Below are positions 11,786-22,475 of a stretch of 64,000 nt of DNA, piece by piece. Position 1 is the first letter of the stretch, and every line of letters starts with the position of its first letter. Under the pieces are notes generated by a model that saw only the letters and a list, made by a program, of their open reading frames with translations, made no database searches and was not told where the DNA came from. Source of the DNA: Rhizophagus irregularis (Eukaryota; Glomeromycota; Glomeromycetes; Glomerales; Glomeraceae); NCBI RefSeq assembly GCF_026210795.1, contig NC_089438.1, positions 248,001 to 312,000 on the forward strand. The letters are read 5' to 3'. Both the position numbers and the translations under genes were made by a program.

Positions 11786-13602
11786 TTGAATTTACCATTT
11801 AATCCAGCCAAGAATAAGAAACCCGTTCCTACAAAAAAAGAGAAAGAAGGAAGCATTATTAAAGTTTCCTAATAAAAAAGTTTCAAAAAACTCCAACTTA
11901 CTACCCAACCCATTCATGAAGCGGAAACCGTCCCTCCAAAAAAAGAAAAAAAAGATAATAAAAAACGTTTTAACTTGGTTCAAAAATTTAATTTCCAAAA
12001 ATTTACTTTCAATCTACTAATTTAGTACTTGTACAACATAAAATCCATTATCATACCGAGAGATAATGAAGTCAGAGGAGAAGATAAAAGAAGACGTTAC
12101 TATAATTAACGTCTTTCATAAGGGTTACGAAGTCAGGAGTCCTATGATACAAAAAAAATCAGTTAATAAAAATTATTTTTAATGAAGTTTCAAAATTTTT
12201 TTTTGAAACTCACCTGGGAATCTGTTGCCACTTGCCACTGATTTCCTTACAAAAATCAAGTTTCAAGTATTTTTTTTTTCGAAACTTATCTGGGATCCCG
12301 GTTATAGGTCAGAGCTGATTGTCTTTAAAATAGAAAAAAGATTATAAACTGATTTTGATTTTTAAAGTTTTGAATTCATTTTTTTGAAACTTATCTTGGA
12401 TCTGGTTCCAAGTCGAAGTCGATTTCTCTACAAAAAAGGAAAGAAAGATTAAAAAAATGTTTTATTAAAGTTTCAAATTTCTTTTTTCGAAACTCACTTG
12501 GGAATATGATGCCCACGTCGGAGCTGATTTCCTGAGCCGATTTCCTGATAAAAGGAGAAAAAAATTAAAAGAAACTTTTATAAAAAAGTTTCAATTCCTT
12601 TTTTCAAAACTTGCCTGTTCTAAGCGCCTAGAATCATCCAAAAATAAGAAAAATTGAGGCACCGAGATCCTATGTGTCCATACCATCTAAAAAAAAGGAG
12701 AAAATAAAAACTTATTAACCATTTTAAGACGGAAATAACGAATTAAATAAATAATATACTCGTCAAAATCCCACATCCCAAAGAGCCAAAGAAATGCCTA
12801 AAAAAAAATAACAAACAATTAGAAATCATTCATTAAAATAAAAAAAAAATTCAAGAAAAAAAAAGTGAGAATCTTACCGGAATTTTGCATCAAAAGAACC
12901 ACCTAAGAAAAAAAAAACTGAATGTTAGAAAACGTTCTGTTGAAAGAGTTAATTTAAAATAAAAGAAAACACCACTCACCGAATCTACGTTCAAAAGATC
13001 CGGTGAATCACCCAAAAAAAAAACTGCTCGTTAAAAGGCGCAGTAAAGAAAATCATATATTTACCAAAAATCCCAATATCCAGAGAAATCCAAAAGAACC
13101 ATCTTAAAAAAAGAAAGAAAATGAAAGTTAGTAACTGTTCATTAAACTAATAACAAAAAGAGAATTAAAAAAAAATACTTGCCAAATTCCTATATCGAGA
13201 CTAGAAAACTCAAATTAAGTATAAAGTAACACCTTAAGCCGCATGTCCAAAGAATCGCCTAAAAAAGAATAAAACGAAATCATTAGTAAAACATTTCGCT
13301 AAAAAAATAAATTAAAAAGAAAAAAAATATTTTTTTGGAAGCCCTTACCGAGATAATACACGCCCAGGGACATGACCGTCTAAAAAAAGAGGAAATTGAA
13401 ACGTTAGTAAAACGTTTCATTACTGTAAATTAAAAAGAACAAGAAACTCACCCACAGAATTCAACGTGTCAAAAGCTCTGAACGAGCTCCCATCCCTCGT
13501 ATCTAAAGAATTGAACAGTCGCCTAAAAAAAAGGAAAAAGAATTGTTAGTAAAATTTGTCGAAAAAAAAAATTTTATTTTACTTACCGAAATCCGGCCAT
13601 CT
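11786..13602 (-). other. Array of short exon-like and intron-like units, minus strand (array 1)
   Basis: Read on the minus strand, the region is a chain of 14-71 nt exon-like blocks. Each is bounded by a pyrimidine run ending in TAG or CAG and by a GTAAG/GTGAG donor. The blocks are separated by 64-90 bp intron-like spacers. Blocks with clean borders: 13587-13600, 13452-13522, 13349-13379, 13233-13258, 13065-13102, 12878-12902, 12760-12797, 12663-12686, 12498-12544, 12214-12245. Spacers between the upper blocks carry TTACTAAC, the strict fungal branch-point form. The first three blocks join to one open frame beginning ATG GCC GGA and end at a TAA in the fourth (46 codons). Lower units have mutated borders (TTTTGG for TTTTAG, AG|ATAAGT for AG|GTAAGT). 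Blocks near 12200-12560 form a subfamily beginning GAAATC and ending CCCA. I do not recognise a protein. Confidence 0.6.
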
Positions 13603-14219
13603 GAAAAATAAGAAGAAATGTTTCGTTAAAGAATTAATTTGAAAAAAAATATGGTTCACCAAAATTCGAAATTTGCGAAAATATTAATAAATAGTAAATA
13701 TAATTATAAAAATTAGGTAAATAGTAAATATAAATATAAAAATACAGTACATGTAAAATATTAATATTACTTGCTAATAAGAAATATTTGTACATTATAT
13801 ATGTATAAATTAGATATTGTGAAAATTGAAAACCCAAATATTCATAAGAATATTAAGAATATGTATTTTACAAGTGTTTGCAAATATTGTTGGAAATATT
13901 GTACTATATATTTTAAATTTAAAAATACCTTGTACAAGGATCGCACAAAATAGTTATTGGATGGAGGAGTAGCTATATCAGATATAGCCCACATCCAATT
14001 AATTAATAACATCATAAATAAGCTTTATTTAACTTTCATTGAAATGCTATTTTAATCCACTTTATTAGCTTTATTCAAACTTTTCCTACAAAATATTCAA
14101 TTACACCATATTTTTTACTCCACTTTATTATATCAATCATGTGTTATTGCTATGCGGCTATGCCTAATAAAAATATCGGTCTATGAAAATCTGCATGATC
14201 CTATTGGGCTGAACCCCTG
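13603..14219. other. AT-rich stretch with one nested hairpin
   Basis: No gene. At 13956-13999 there is a two-step inverted repeat: outer arms ATTGGATG/CATCCAAT and inner arms GCTATATC/GATATAGC separated by one base. It could fold as RNA but has no family I know. Confidence 0.4.
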
Positions 14220-14790
14220 AACGTATCTAGTAATTTTTTCCATAAATTGTATTTACTTTTGTGTTCATCATCATGTGATAATCACTCAGGTTTTCTCAAA
14301 TTATATACATTTATATCATATTATTATAATAATATAAAGTCGTTTTGCAATCCAAAACTTATTATATTCATCACAATTCATTAGCAATATATGATTGGAT
14401 GATTACAAAATTACTAATTTATAAAGAAAAGGCAAAAAAACGAGCAAAAAAAATGATAAAAAAAAAGTGAACAAATGAGACAAATAAAATCCAAATAACT
14501 GTACTTGTAGAAAATGTTGAATAAAGATTTTATAAAATAAAAGAGTAGTAAAAATATCTATTGGACTAATTGGATTATAAAAATGACGTTAAATTATGTT
14601 ATTGAGCAATTAAATCCAAATAATTGGAGTATCAAATCTGCATCAACGCTGTAAATCAAAAAAATCGAGAGTATAAAATTTGTAGTAATCTTTTGTTTAT
14701 AAAGCTGAAAAAACTACTAAGCTATAATTAAAAAGAAAATTTATCAAATCTTTCATCTCGATTCTAACGGGAAATTTCATGGCACGCCGA
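14220..14790. repeat. Segmental repeat block, copy B (pairs with 1921-2400)
   Basis: Left edge of unit B. It carries an extra piece of about 110 bases near 14505-14615 that A lacks. No gene seen. Confidence 0.8.
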
Positions 14791-15049
14791 ACTATACTCA
14801 ATTATTGGGTGGGTCGACTCGCGTTTTAATCATTGATGATTCACATATCGGTGTTTTTTAAAACTAGATCAAAATAAAATAATAAAATAATAAATTAAAA
14901 AAGAAAAGATATACCTTTTAAGACGAAATTTAAACCCAAATGGAGCAAACGGATCTAGAACATATGAATCGAAAAAAAAAATAATAATCATCTTATTTTA
15001 ATATACCAAATCTTATCGTCGATTTAGGTTAAAGGTCTACACCCTCCCA

Positions 15050-16480
15050 CTACAAATAGAATAACTCACTATAATGAGGTATTTGTTGTCGAGAATTCGA
15101 TTTTTAAATAAAAAGAAAGCTGTATTATTAATTGAAAAATGCGTAAACATGAAGTTTTGGTCGTGTAGGATATCTGAAAAAATTGGCGGGACGAGTTGCC
15201 CTAACTCTTCGTTGGATTCACTTTTGAACATTTCTAAAATTTAGTAACATATAACAAGATAATTATCTGGCCCAAAAACTCGTCATTCTAGAGAGAAAGA
15301 ACCCTAAAAGTCGAACTACATAAAAAAATTGTAAATAAGTCAAAGATCCCTCAGAAAAAAAAATTACCATTTCAAGGAAAGCTATTGTGAAATTATGATT
15401 AATAATGGATTATTCGCATATCAAGAAGTAATGCAAAGAAATAGAATAAGTGAAGAGTTGTTTGAATTTACATACATTACAGGACTTAAGCCATTTATCG
15501 CCGTTTTCAAAATGATGTACGCAGTTAAATTTGAATAAAAAAAAAAAGAAAACCGAAAACCGGACGAAAACCGGACGAAATATGGACAAAAAACGGATGA
15601 AAACCGGGCGAATATTGGTATTCGAATATACAATCACAAATAAACTGCGTACACCATTTTGAAAACGGTGATAAGAAAATACAAACCTACCCTGTAAAAA
15701 AAAGTCGATACGTTTTTTATATTCCATCTTTTTTCCGTAAAAGGCTCATATTTCCGGAATTAGTAACCTTATATCATGGAATTTATCGACATTTTCCGTG
15801 AATGGATCCGTGAAAGGCTCATTTTTTATGATAAAATTTTTTATAGGGCTACAATCTGACTTCTATACCTTGCGACTTACGCCTAAAATTTTGACAAGAA
15901 ACAATATTAAGTACAACTCAATAATAAAATTTATTGATACAAAATATTTAAAAATTTAGAAAAATTTTAAGTAATTTTTTTACTTACTATATATTATCTT
16001 GAAGTTTTATTCTTTTAAAACGTCAACTTCATTTCTTCATTGTTAAATAAAATCTGAAATAAGACTATTCTTCATAGAATGATATAAAAATATCTTATGA
16101 ATTACTTATCAAGCGAATAATATATTAAATATTTTCCATAAGTATTATTTTTCAAGTTAATTAATTACTGTAAATTAGAATTCAGGAATGAAAATAAAAA
16201 AAAAATGTAACATGTATCCTTTATCTAAAGAGAATTTTTTAAAGAAATTTCATAAAATGTGCAATAAAAAAGGTTTGTACGTCCGATTGGAAAACATTGG
16301 AAAACATAACAAGGTGTGATTTTATCATTGCCAATCGGTGATAAGATGCCATGTCACAACATATAAATTTTTAAGCATATAATAGAATTTTATCATATAT
16401 TTTTTATTTTACTTATTATTATTATTATTTTTTGTTACAAGCTTAAAGGTTCTTAAAAAATGGTTCATTGTTATAACTTA
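15050..16480. repeat. Segmental repeat block, copy B (pairs with 4290-5500)
   Basis: Same blocks as copy A, broken by about 450 bp of B-only sequence near 15420-15880 that includes the 159 bp element at 15690-15848. Around 15555-15612 a short run of 'accggacgaa' direct repeats lies on the plus strand. No gene seen. Confidence 0.75.
15690..15848. mobile_element. 159 bp MITE with CCCTRTAAAAAA ends and CTA target duplication
   Basis: The left end is CCCTGTAAAAAAA and the right end is TTTTTTATAGGG. The bases just outside are CTA on the left and CTA on the right, a 3 bp target duplication. Unit A lacks the element. It has no coding capacity. Confidence 0.7.
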
Positions 16481-16497
16481 TGATTTTTTTACTTTAC

Positions 16498-16757
16498 AAC
16501 GAAAAACAACGAAAAAAGAGAAAATTGAAATAAACGGGAAAAAAAAACAACAAAAAAAGAGAAAATTGAAATAAACGAGAAAAAAAAAACAACGAAAATA
16601 GAGAAAATTGAAATAAACGGGAAAAAAAAAACAACGAAAAAAGAGAAAATTGAAATAAACGAGAAAAAAAAACGAAAATAGAGAAAATTGAAATAAACGG
16701 GAAAAAAAAACAACGAAAAAAGAGAAATAAACGAGAAAAAAAAACAACGAAAAAAAA
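16498..16757. repeat. 41-42 bp minisatellite, about six copies
   Basis: The repeat starts GAGAAAATTGAAATAAACG, then G/A-G, a run of A, then CAACGAAAA. 'GAG' starts fall near 16518, 16559, 16601, 16643, 16681 and 16722, giving spacings of 41, 42, 42, 38 and 41. Two further copies lie at 17013-17085, beyond the Rpn1 fragment. Unit A holds only a short degenerate form near 5555-5635, so the array grew in B. The Phe-rich frames on the minus strand are by-products. Confidence 0.8.
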
Positions 16758-16759
16758 AA

Positions 16760-16930
16760 ATCTTCAAGAGTAATCAAGAATCTTGGATACATCGCTGTAA
16801 CCAAGTAATATAAGAACCAATGGTTTCCACCCAGTATAAATGTCTTAATGTCAGTAAAAGCAACTAAGGTTGCTAAAAGGCCGGCTATAGCAACAGTCGG
16901 CATTAATTGACAATCAGAATGATATGGATT
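16760..16930 (-). pseudogene. Fragment of the 26S proteasome subunit Rpn1 (PSMD2-like)
   Basis: The minus-strand translation includes 'NPYHSDCQLMPTVAIAGLL', then a stretch ending 'LVTAMYPRFLITLED'. This resembles the region just before the C-terminus of Rpn1, the large base subunit of the 19S regulatory particle. Only about 57 residues are present. Upstream of the first Asn the frame closes within a few codons, and downstream it passes directly into the minisatellite, where the normal protein would continue. No other part of the gene is nearby, so it looks like a stray exon captured in unit B. Identification rests on my recognition of the motif order; I could not align it. Confidence 0.5.
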
Positions 16931-17111
16931 AATTGATTACTCATATGTAATAATTCCTGTGAAATTCGAATCATAAATAAGCAATTTGGTTCTTTATGAT
17001 AATATGATGAAGAAAAAATTGAAATAAATGAGAAAAAAAAACAACGAAAAAAGAAAAAATTGAAATAGACGAGAAAATAAATAATGAAAAAATTTTTGGA
17101 AAATTTTTGAT

Positions 17112-17774
17112 TTAGAATTGTCCATATTTAATAAAATTGTAACAGCATATTTCACAAGAGCATGAATCAATATAAAAATGGTTTATATTGAAGAAATCAT
17201 CTTCTGGTATAAAATGTTGATAAGGATGATTAAAATTAGGGATTTGAATGTAACTTGGATCAACATTTACAGTAATCTCGGATGGGAAAGGGGACTGTTG
17301 TAGCGACAGAGGATATGGTGAGTCATAAAGTTGGGAGAAAGGATCAGAAAGGATTGGAATGTGACTTGGACTAGAAACATTGTTGTATTCGGCAATTCCG
17401 GATGATGAGTTATTATCTTGTAGGTCCGGAGAAAATGACTCATCGACGATAATTAATTTTTCTTTCTGCCTTATTTCCGTTAGGCGATTTTCCACATCTT
17501 CAGATAGTTTCTTATAAGCATCTCTTACTGCAGTCTTTTCATTGAACCACATCGAACTAATATGAGAAGATATTTTCGTCATAGACAAAATATCATCAGT
17601 TCGTTTTCTAAGTTCTTTAAGGAAAGCGAGTCTGTATATGAGGTATCCGTTGGGAGCCCTCGATTTAAGTTTATCTTCTGACCTACTGCCCAAGATTTCT
17701 CCAACTGACAGTTCTGGTGGAAATGGCACTTTAAAGAGCGGAATTTCATATTTGGTTGATTTTTTAACGTTCAT
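17112..17774 (-). CDS. MATA-HMG box protein, copy B
   Basis: Predicted 220-residue HMG-box protein, paralogue of 5645-6271. Start 'MNVKKSTKYEIPLFKVPF'; HMG box about residues 38-104 with 'RAPNGYLIYRLAFLKELRK', 'ISSHISSMWFNE' and 'AYKKLSEDVENRLTEIR'. The C-terminal Cys cluster is CSCEICC at residues 205-211. Against copy A the box is highly conserved while the linker and the region before the Cys cluster carry many changes and an insertion ('IPEDDFFNIN'). Both frames being open after the flanks have taken insertions suggests that both are under selection. As in other MATA-HMG genes no intron is seen. A role in mating-type-like regulation is known only by family association; the true function is unknown. 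Confidence 0.85.
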   Translation of the reverse strand: MNVKKSTKYEIPLFKVPFPPELSVGEILGSRSEDKLKSRAPNGYLIYRLAFLKELRKRTDDILSMTKISSHISSMWFNEKTAVRDAYKKLSEDVENRLTEIRQKEKLIIVDESFSPDLQDNNSSSGIAEYNNVSSPSHIPILSDPFSQLYDSPYPLSLQQSPFPSEITVNVDPSYIQIPNFNHPYQHFIPEDDFFNINHFYIDSCSCEICCYNFIKYGQF

Positions 17775-19152
17775 TTTCGATTATTATCAAAATAAAGGAA
17801 AGAGAATTAGATCTGTGGAAATGAAACGGGGTAAACTAGTGACTGTATATATACTTATTTTTGAATTAGCTTTATCTTTTTTTTTCTTTTGGAAGTTAAA
17901 TGTAAAAAAAAATAATTATATATAAAAAGTTGATTATATAGATCAATATAAAACAAAGCGAACATTACTTTAAGCATCATGTTAAGATCATTAAAAAGAT
18001 TTCATGCATAACATTGTTTTTAAGTGACGAAAATAGTTAAGTTCACATGGAGAATTTTTTCCGACTTTGAACTTAATAACAATATTTGATGAGGCAAACA
18101 AAAGATAACCCTATAAAAAAAGTTTGTGCTAAATTTGTGCCAAACGGGCTAATCATGCAGCATTTATTCGAAATTTGTAATATAAAATTCGAAACAAATA
18201 TCGTATGATTAATCCATTTGGCACAAATTTAGCACAAACTTTTTTTATAGGGTAAATTAAATTTTTAAAAAAAAATTTAAATAAAAAAAAATCGCATCAT
18301 TCCAAATCCTGTTTAAAAAAATATAATATTCTATATAATCACAGATCTTCGGCGATTAGATTTTTTATTGTAAACGTGAAAAAATTAATTCAATTATGTA
18401 GTATAATTAATATCCAGGTCACATAATTATTAATGTAAGATTCAAAATTTTATGACCGGTGATAATCACACAGCTAATCTAGTTTTTTTTGTATATATAA
18501 ATATATAAAAAAAAATAATATAATATATAAATTATAATATTTATTAAACAAATAACCAATTGATAGTATTTTTTTAAAAAAAATACTTGTCCCCTATTGA
18601 TTCTTCTTGATAAAACTAATTCCGAAAAGGTAGAAAAAAAATCTACAATAATTGTATCTAAAAGTAAAAAATAAATAATTCATTTTAATCGTTCATTCAT
18701 TAATTTATACTTTACCAGTAAAAGAAAATTCGTCCAAGATTCCATTTAATTGTTCCATAATTTAAAAAAAGTATGTACATATGAATTATTTGTATTTTCA
18801 TGCTCATATATTTTTTTATTTACGTGTAATCCGGTTTAATTGATACGCCAATATGCAAAAAAAATTGAACAAAATGATGACTGTACAACCCGCCCCTTGT
18901 CCACTACTACTGTATATTTATTTTATCTGAACTTTGATAACGTATCTCATAATCTATTAATCGGAGGAAATACTATTTTACTACATTAGTAAAAAAATTT
19001 TGTAACTCTTAGTTGTTACACTTTATTACTTTCTGATCCTGTATTTTTTCTTCGTTTTCATTTTCTATTGTAATAAGTCTTTGTGAACACAATTTAAGAA
19101 AGATTAAATTTATATTTAGGAATTATGAATGTTGTGAACGTTTCAAAGGATA
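17775..19152. repeat. Upstream flank of MATA-HMG copy B (pairs with 6272-7600)
   Basis: The presumed promoter region of copy B, matching that of A apart from small gaps and the foldback element at 18109-18252. 'tatataaatatataaa' near 18493-18510 is kept in both copies. No gene. Confidence 0.7.
18109..18252. mobile_element. 144 bp foldback MITE, 36 bp perfect ends, TAA target duplication
   Basis: CCCTATAAAAAAAGTTTGTG and the next 16 bases are repeated exactly in reverse complement at the right end. Similarity continues through the middle, so the whole element folds into one long hairpin. TAA lies on both outer sides (18106-18108, 18253-18255). Unit A lacks it. It shares ends with 8587-8695, 15690-15848 and 21454-22958. 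Confidence 0.9.
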
Positions 19153-20270
19153 AACTAATTAACATTCTCCATCTAATGAAAAAAAACATTTAAACAAAAA
19201 AGCGAACTTCCCCTTATGTTTTTACTTTATATTTAATTGAATAACATGTCATGTTATTTAGCTCAGATTAAATGATTTTCTTTGGCCGCAGCAGCAGATC
19301 TAATTTTTCGATCAAAATTAGTATTTATATTATTATTCTATTTCCTAATTAATATTAATTAATATTCAGGAGTCTCGGTATTTATCTTAATATTGTTTTT
19401 TATTCTCGGATTTAAAAATCCTGTGTAATTTTTAAAATTACAATGATCTATTCACTGTTGTTATAGGGAAGAAATTCAAAGTTGGGTACTATATCGCAGT
19501 AGATAGTGATTTTAAATCACTAAAAAGTTTAACAGATAAATTTTTCATACAATATCAGATGATCATGCAATATACGTAAGGTACTTTCTCTTTATTTCCA
19601 AATTATCTAACAATATGCTGCATTTTATCTTTAATTTACCTTTTTGCTTTCAAAACTTATTATGTGCATTAATTTATGCATAAATAATTTCAATATATGC
19701 ATTTTTCTTTACACAATCAGAACTCTAAAAAGGGAATATTGCTTTGAACCATGAATACATTTTTTGGCGTAACGGATCAACTTTTCATGGTTCCAAATAA
19801 TTTCAAAATTGTGTGATAATTATATTGATCTATTACTTGTTACATTTAAAAGAATATTTCACCATAAATATATAATGAAATGAGTTAATGAAAATAACAA
19901 GTATGATAAGGGAAAGGTGGTCCTACACTAATCTCCCACAAAAACAAAAGGCTTATACAAACATAGAAATAAATGAAACACTACATAACAGATTTAATTT
20001 AAGTATTAAATATTATGAACATTATATTTGTTGCTTTATAAGTCTAGAAATTTAAATTCCTTTTTGTTTGTTACAGATATAGGTTATAAGAAATAACTTC
20101 ATATAACTACTATAATAATAGGTAAAATGACGTTTTAATTCTTTTAGTAATTGAATTTATAAACGTCTAAAATTTTTATGCCCGTCGCACATGAATTAAT
20201 CGTCAAATAGCAATGATTTTCGGTTAATTCAAATTAATTTTAACTATATCTGATAATGATTTACATTGAC
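19153..20270. repeat. Segmental repeat block, copy B (pairs with 1-1320 and 7601-9190)
   Basis: Third copy of this block; it stops at 'attgacgttat', where the element at 20277 begins. It lacks the MITE found in A. No gene. Confidence 0.75.
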
Positions 20271-20945
20271 GTTATAAAAATGATAGCCGAGTTTATCGGT
20301 TTTATATGCCGGGTACGCATATTTTGTGGCGTCTAAATTTTGATCGGCTTATGCAATGCAACATTTATCTTGAAAAAAAAAAACGGGGAAAAAATTCACA
20401 GACGAAAAAAAAGAAAAAGTAAATGTTTTTAAAATATTATAATAAAAAAATCATTTTATTTCTTTTATGATAAGAACATTTAAAATATAATATTTTTAAA
20501 TCACATTAAATTTAATAAACAAATAAATCAACATTATTTAGTAAAATGCCAATTATTCTATGAATATTTAAACCAGAATGATAAAAAAATAACATCTAAA
20601 TAATTTTACACCTGCAGAATGAGTTTAATTAACCTCCAAAGGCTAGTCTCATCACTAAAATTACGCTGTAAAGTGGAAAAACAAATTGCGCGTGGCAAAG
20701 TAATTTTATACACACAAAAACAATCATACCTTTGAAAATACTTTAAATAAAGTAGTTCAGTATATTCAAATATTAATTTTTATCATATTAGCTTAAGCTT
20801 CCTAGACCTATTTCATTCAACAAAATTTCGTTTATTATGCACTTACACAATAAAACGTATAACTATATCTCATATTTATGCTTTCATAAATATTCAGATT
20901 TTTAAAGTTTTAAATCAGTAAAAAATAAACAAATTAATAGAACTG

Positions 20946-21140
20946 CCCCTATGACACCCGAAAATCTGCCCAAAAAATTCCGCACAGGGCCAGCACTACA
21001 GTAACACGTGAATAAAGAGTGACGACTAAAAGCATGACAAACAGGATTTTGACTAACCGAAAAAAACCAAGTCCCTCATATAGAAAATGGAAATGATGAA
21101 TAAATTTACTATTGCGGAATTTTTTCGGGTGTCACTGGGG
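20946..21140. mobile_element. 195 bp MITE with imperfect ends (CCCCwrTGACACCCGAAAA)
   Basis: Left end CCCCTATGACACCCGAAAA followed by AAAAAATTCCGCA; the right end is the reverse complement of CCCCAGTGACACCCGAAAA and AATTCCGCA. The left arm has a 7-base insertion. No coding sequence. Confidence 0.6.
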
Positions 21141-21824
21141 TGCCACACAAGTCACGTGGAGAAGGAAAAAATACCAGTTACACGTGATTTCGGATAATTA
21201 ATTATGTCAAAATACTACAGCTTTTTATAAACTCACTTATATTTAACTAGTCAACAATGTAAACTTGTAAAGGGTGTCATGTCCTTCGAAATCATAAAGA
21301 ATTTCTGAATGAAAAAGGGGTTGCTTTAAAAAAGTGCTTAACAATGTCGAAATAAAATTAAAATTGTACGTTCAAATAAAAATAAGTCACAGTCTGACAC
21401 AGTAATTAAATATTTTTTTATAGTGTATTACTGTAATTGTCGAATTGAAGCTTCCCTATAAGAAATATGTATACGGAAAGGAAACGTTTTGTATACATTT
21501 TATGTACGTTTCTATAGATTCCGTATACAAATTCCGTATATTTAATAAGCAATTCATTTTTGAACATTTTTTAAAAAAACTGATGTATACGAAATGTATA
21601 CGGAAAAAATTAATCATACGGAATGTATACGGAATTTTTAAACTTAATATTTTTAGAAAATAATTTTACAAAAATCTCGTATCATAACACGAGATCACGT
21701 GATTGTTTATTGTTTTGTTATGGTACGTTTTTTGTTTTTATATAAACCCTTACTTTGATGAGTTTGATCTTCCGATCTTCCTTTCTGTCTTTCCCTTCCT
21801 TCTCTTTTCTCTTGCTTTTTTCGT

Positions 21825-22080
21825 CACCCCCCTTTTAAAAAAAAATTTTTTTTTTCGTACCTCACTTTAAAAATTTTTTTTTTCGTCACTCCCTTAAAAA
21901 AAAAAATTTTTTTTATTCCCACTCTTCTTTTTTTTAAAAAAAATTTTCTTCTTTCTATTTCTATTTTCTCTTTATAAAAAATTTTTTATTTTTCTAACTT
22001 TGACGTCCTCCCTTTAAAAAAAAAAAATTTTTTTTAACTTTCCTAACTTCGTTACCCTCTTTTTAAAAAAATATTTTTTT
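21825..22080. repeat. Tandem repeats of A-tract/T-tract palindromes
   Basis: Six or seven degenerate units of about 40-55 bp. Each has a 'cgtcactccctt'-like head followed by a run of A next to a run of T (about A9T9). The A/T junctions are self-complementary and could extrude as hairpins. Confidence 0.7.
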
Positions 22081-22129
22081 GATTTATTCTTTATTCCCCT
22101 TTCTTTTTTATTTATATATATCCCTTTTT

Positions 22130-22475
22130 TTATTTCATAGGCCAGCAGATTTTTTTTTGTGAGAAGATTCAGTTTCTTTTTTCTTTTTTGTAGATCAGTT
22201 TGGGAATCCTTTCCTTTTTGTAGGATTGTTTAGGATTTTTTTCTTTTTTTAGGTCAGTTCAAATTTTCTTTTTTTTTTTTTTTGTAAGTTGGGTTCAGAT
22301 TCTTTTCTTTTTGTAGGTTGTTTCAGTTTGTTGCTTCAGAGTCTTCTTTTTTTGTAAGTTAGTTTTGGATTTATTTTGTTGTTTTGGTTTCTTTTTCATC
22401 AGATGCTTCATAATTCTTTTCATTTATGTAGGTCAGACATTCTGGAGTTCTCTTTCTTTTTTTGTAGGAATGCTG
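22130..22475 (+). repeat. Degenerate tandem repeats with TTTTTGTAG motifs (array 3)
   Basis: About nine units of 25-60 bp, each close to 'ggtcagttcagattct' then 'ttctttttgtag'. On the plus strand every unit ends in a sequence that looks like a 3' splice site, and two have GTAAGTT just after the T-run, a 5' splice-site form. Reading frames are not open across the units. It resembles a decayed form of the arrays at 11.8-13.6 and 36.4-36.9 kb. Confidence 0.5.

Noticed and set aside
11792-11998. A 68-codon minus-strand frame
   Set aside because: It runs through spacer and block sequence of array 1 without respecting the splice-like borders seen in the neighbouring units, so I do not take it as a gene of its own.
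15410-15727. Two overlapping minus-strand frames of 105 and 70 codons
   Set aside because: They translate 'accggacgaa' direct repeats and MITE sequence; no domain is visible.
16478-16903. A 141-codon minus-strand frame rich in Phe/Leu that looks like a membrane protein
   Set aside because: Only its first ~48 codons resemble a protein (Rpn1 fragment). The rest is the translated 41-42 bp minisatellite; a second frame over the same repeat is open too.
22130-22475. Array 3 as a coding gene with many exons
   Set aside because: Acceptor-like motifs recur but donors are few and no frame stays open across units; I list it as a repeat only.
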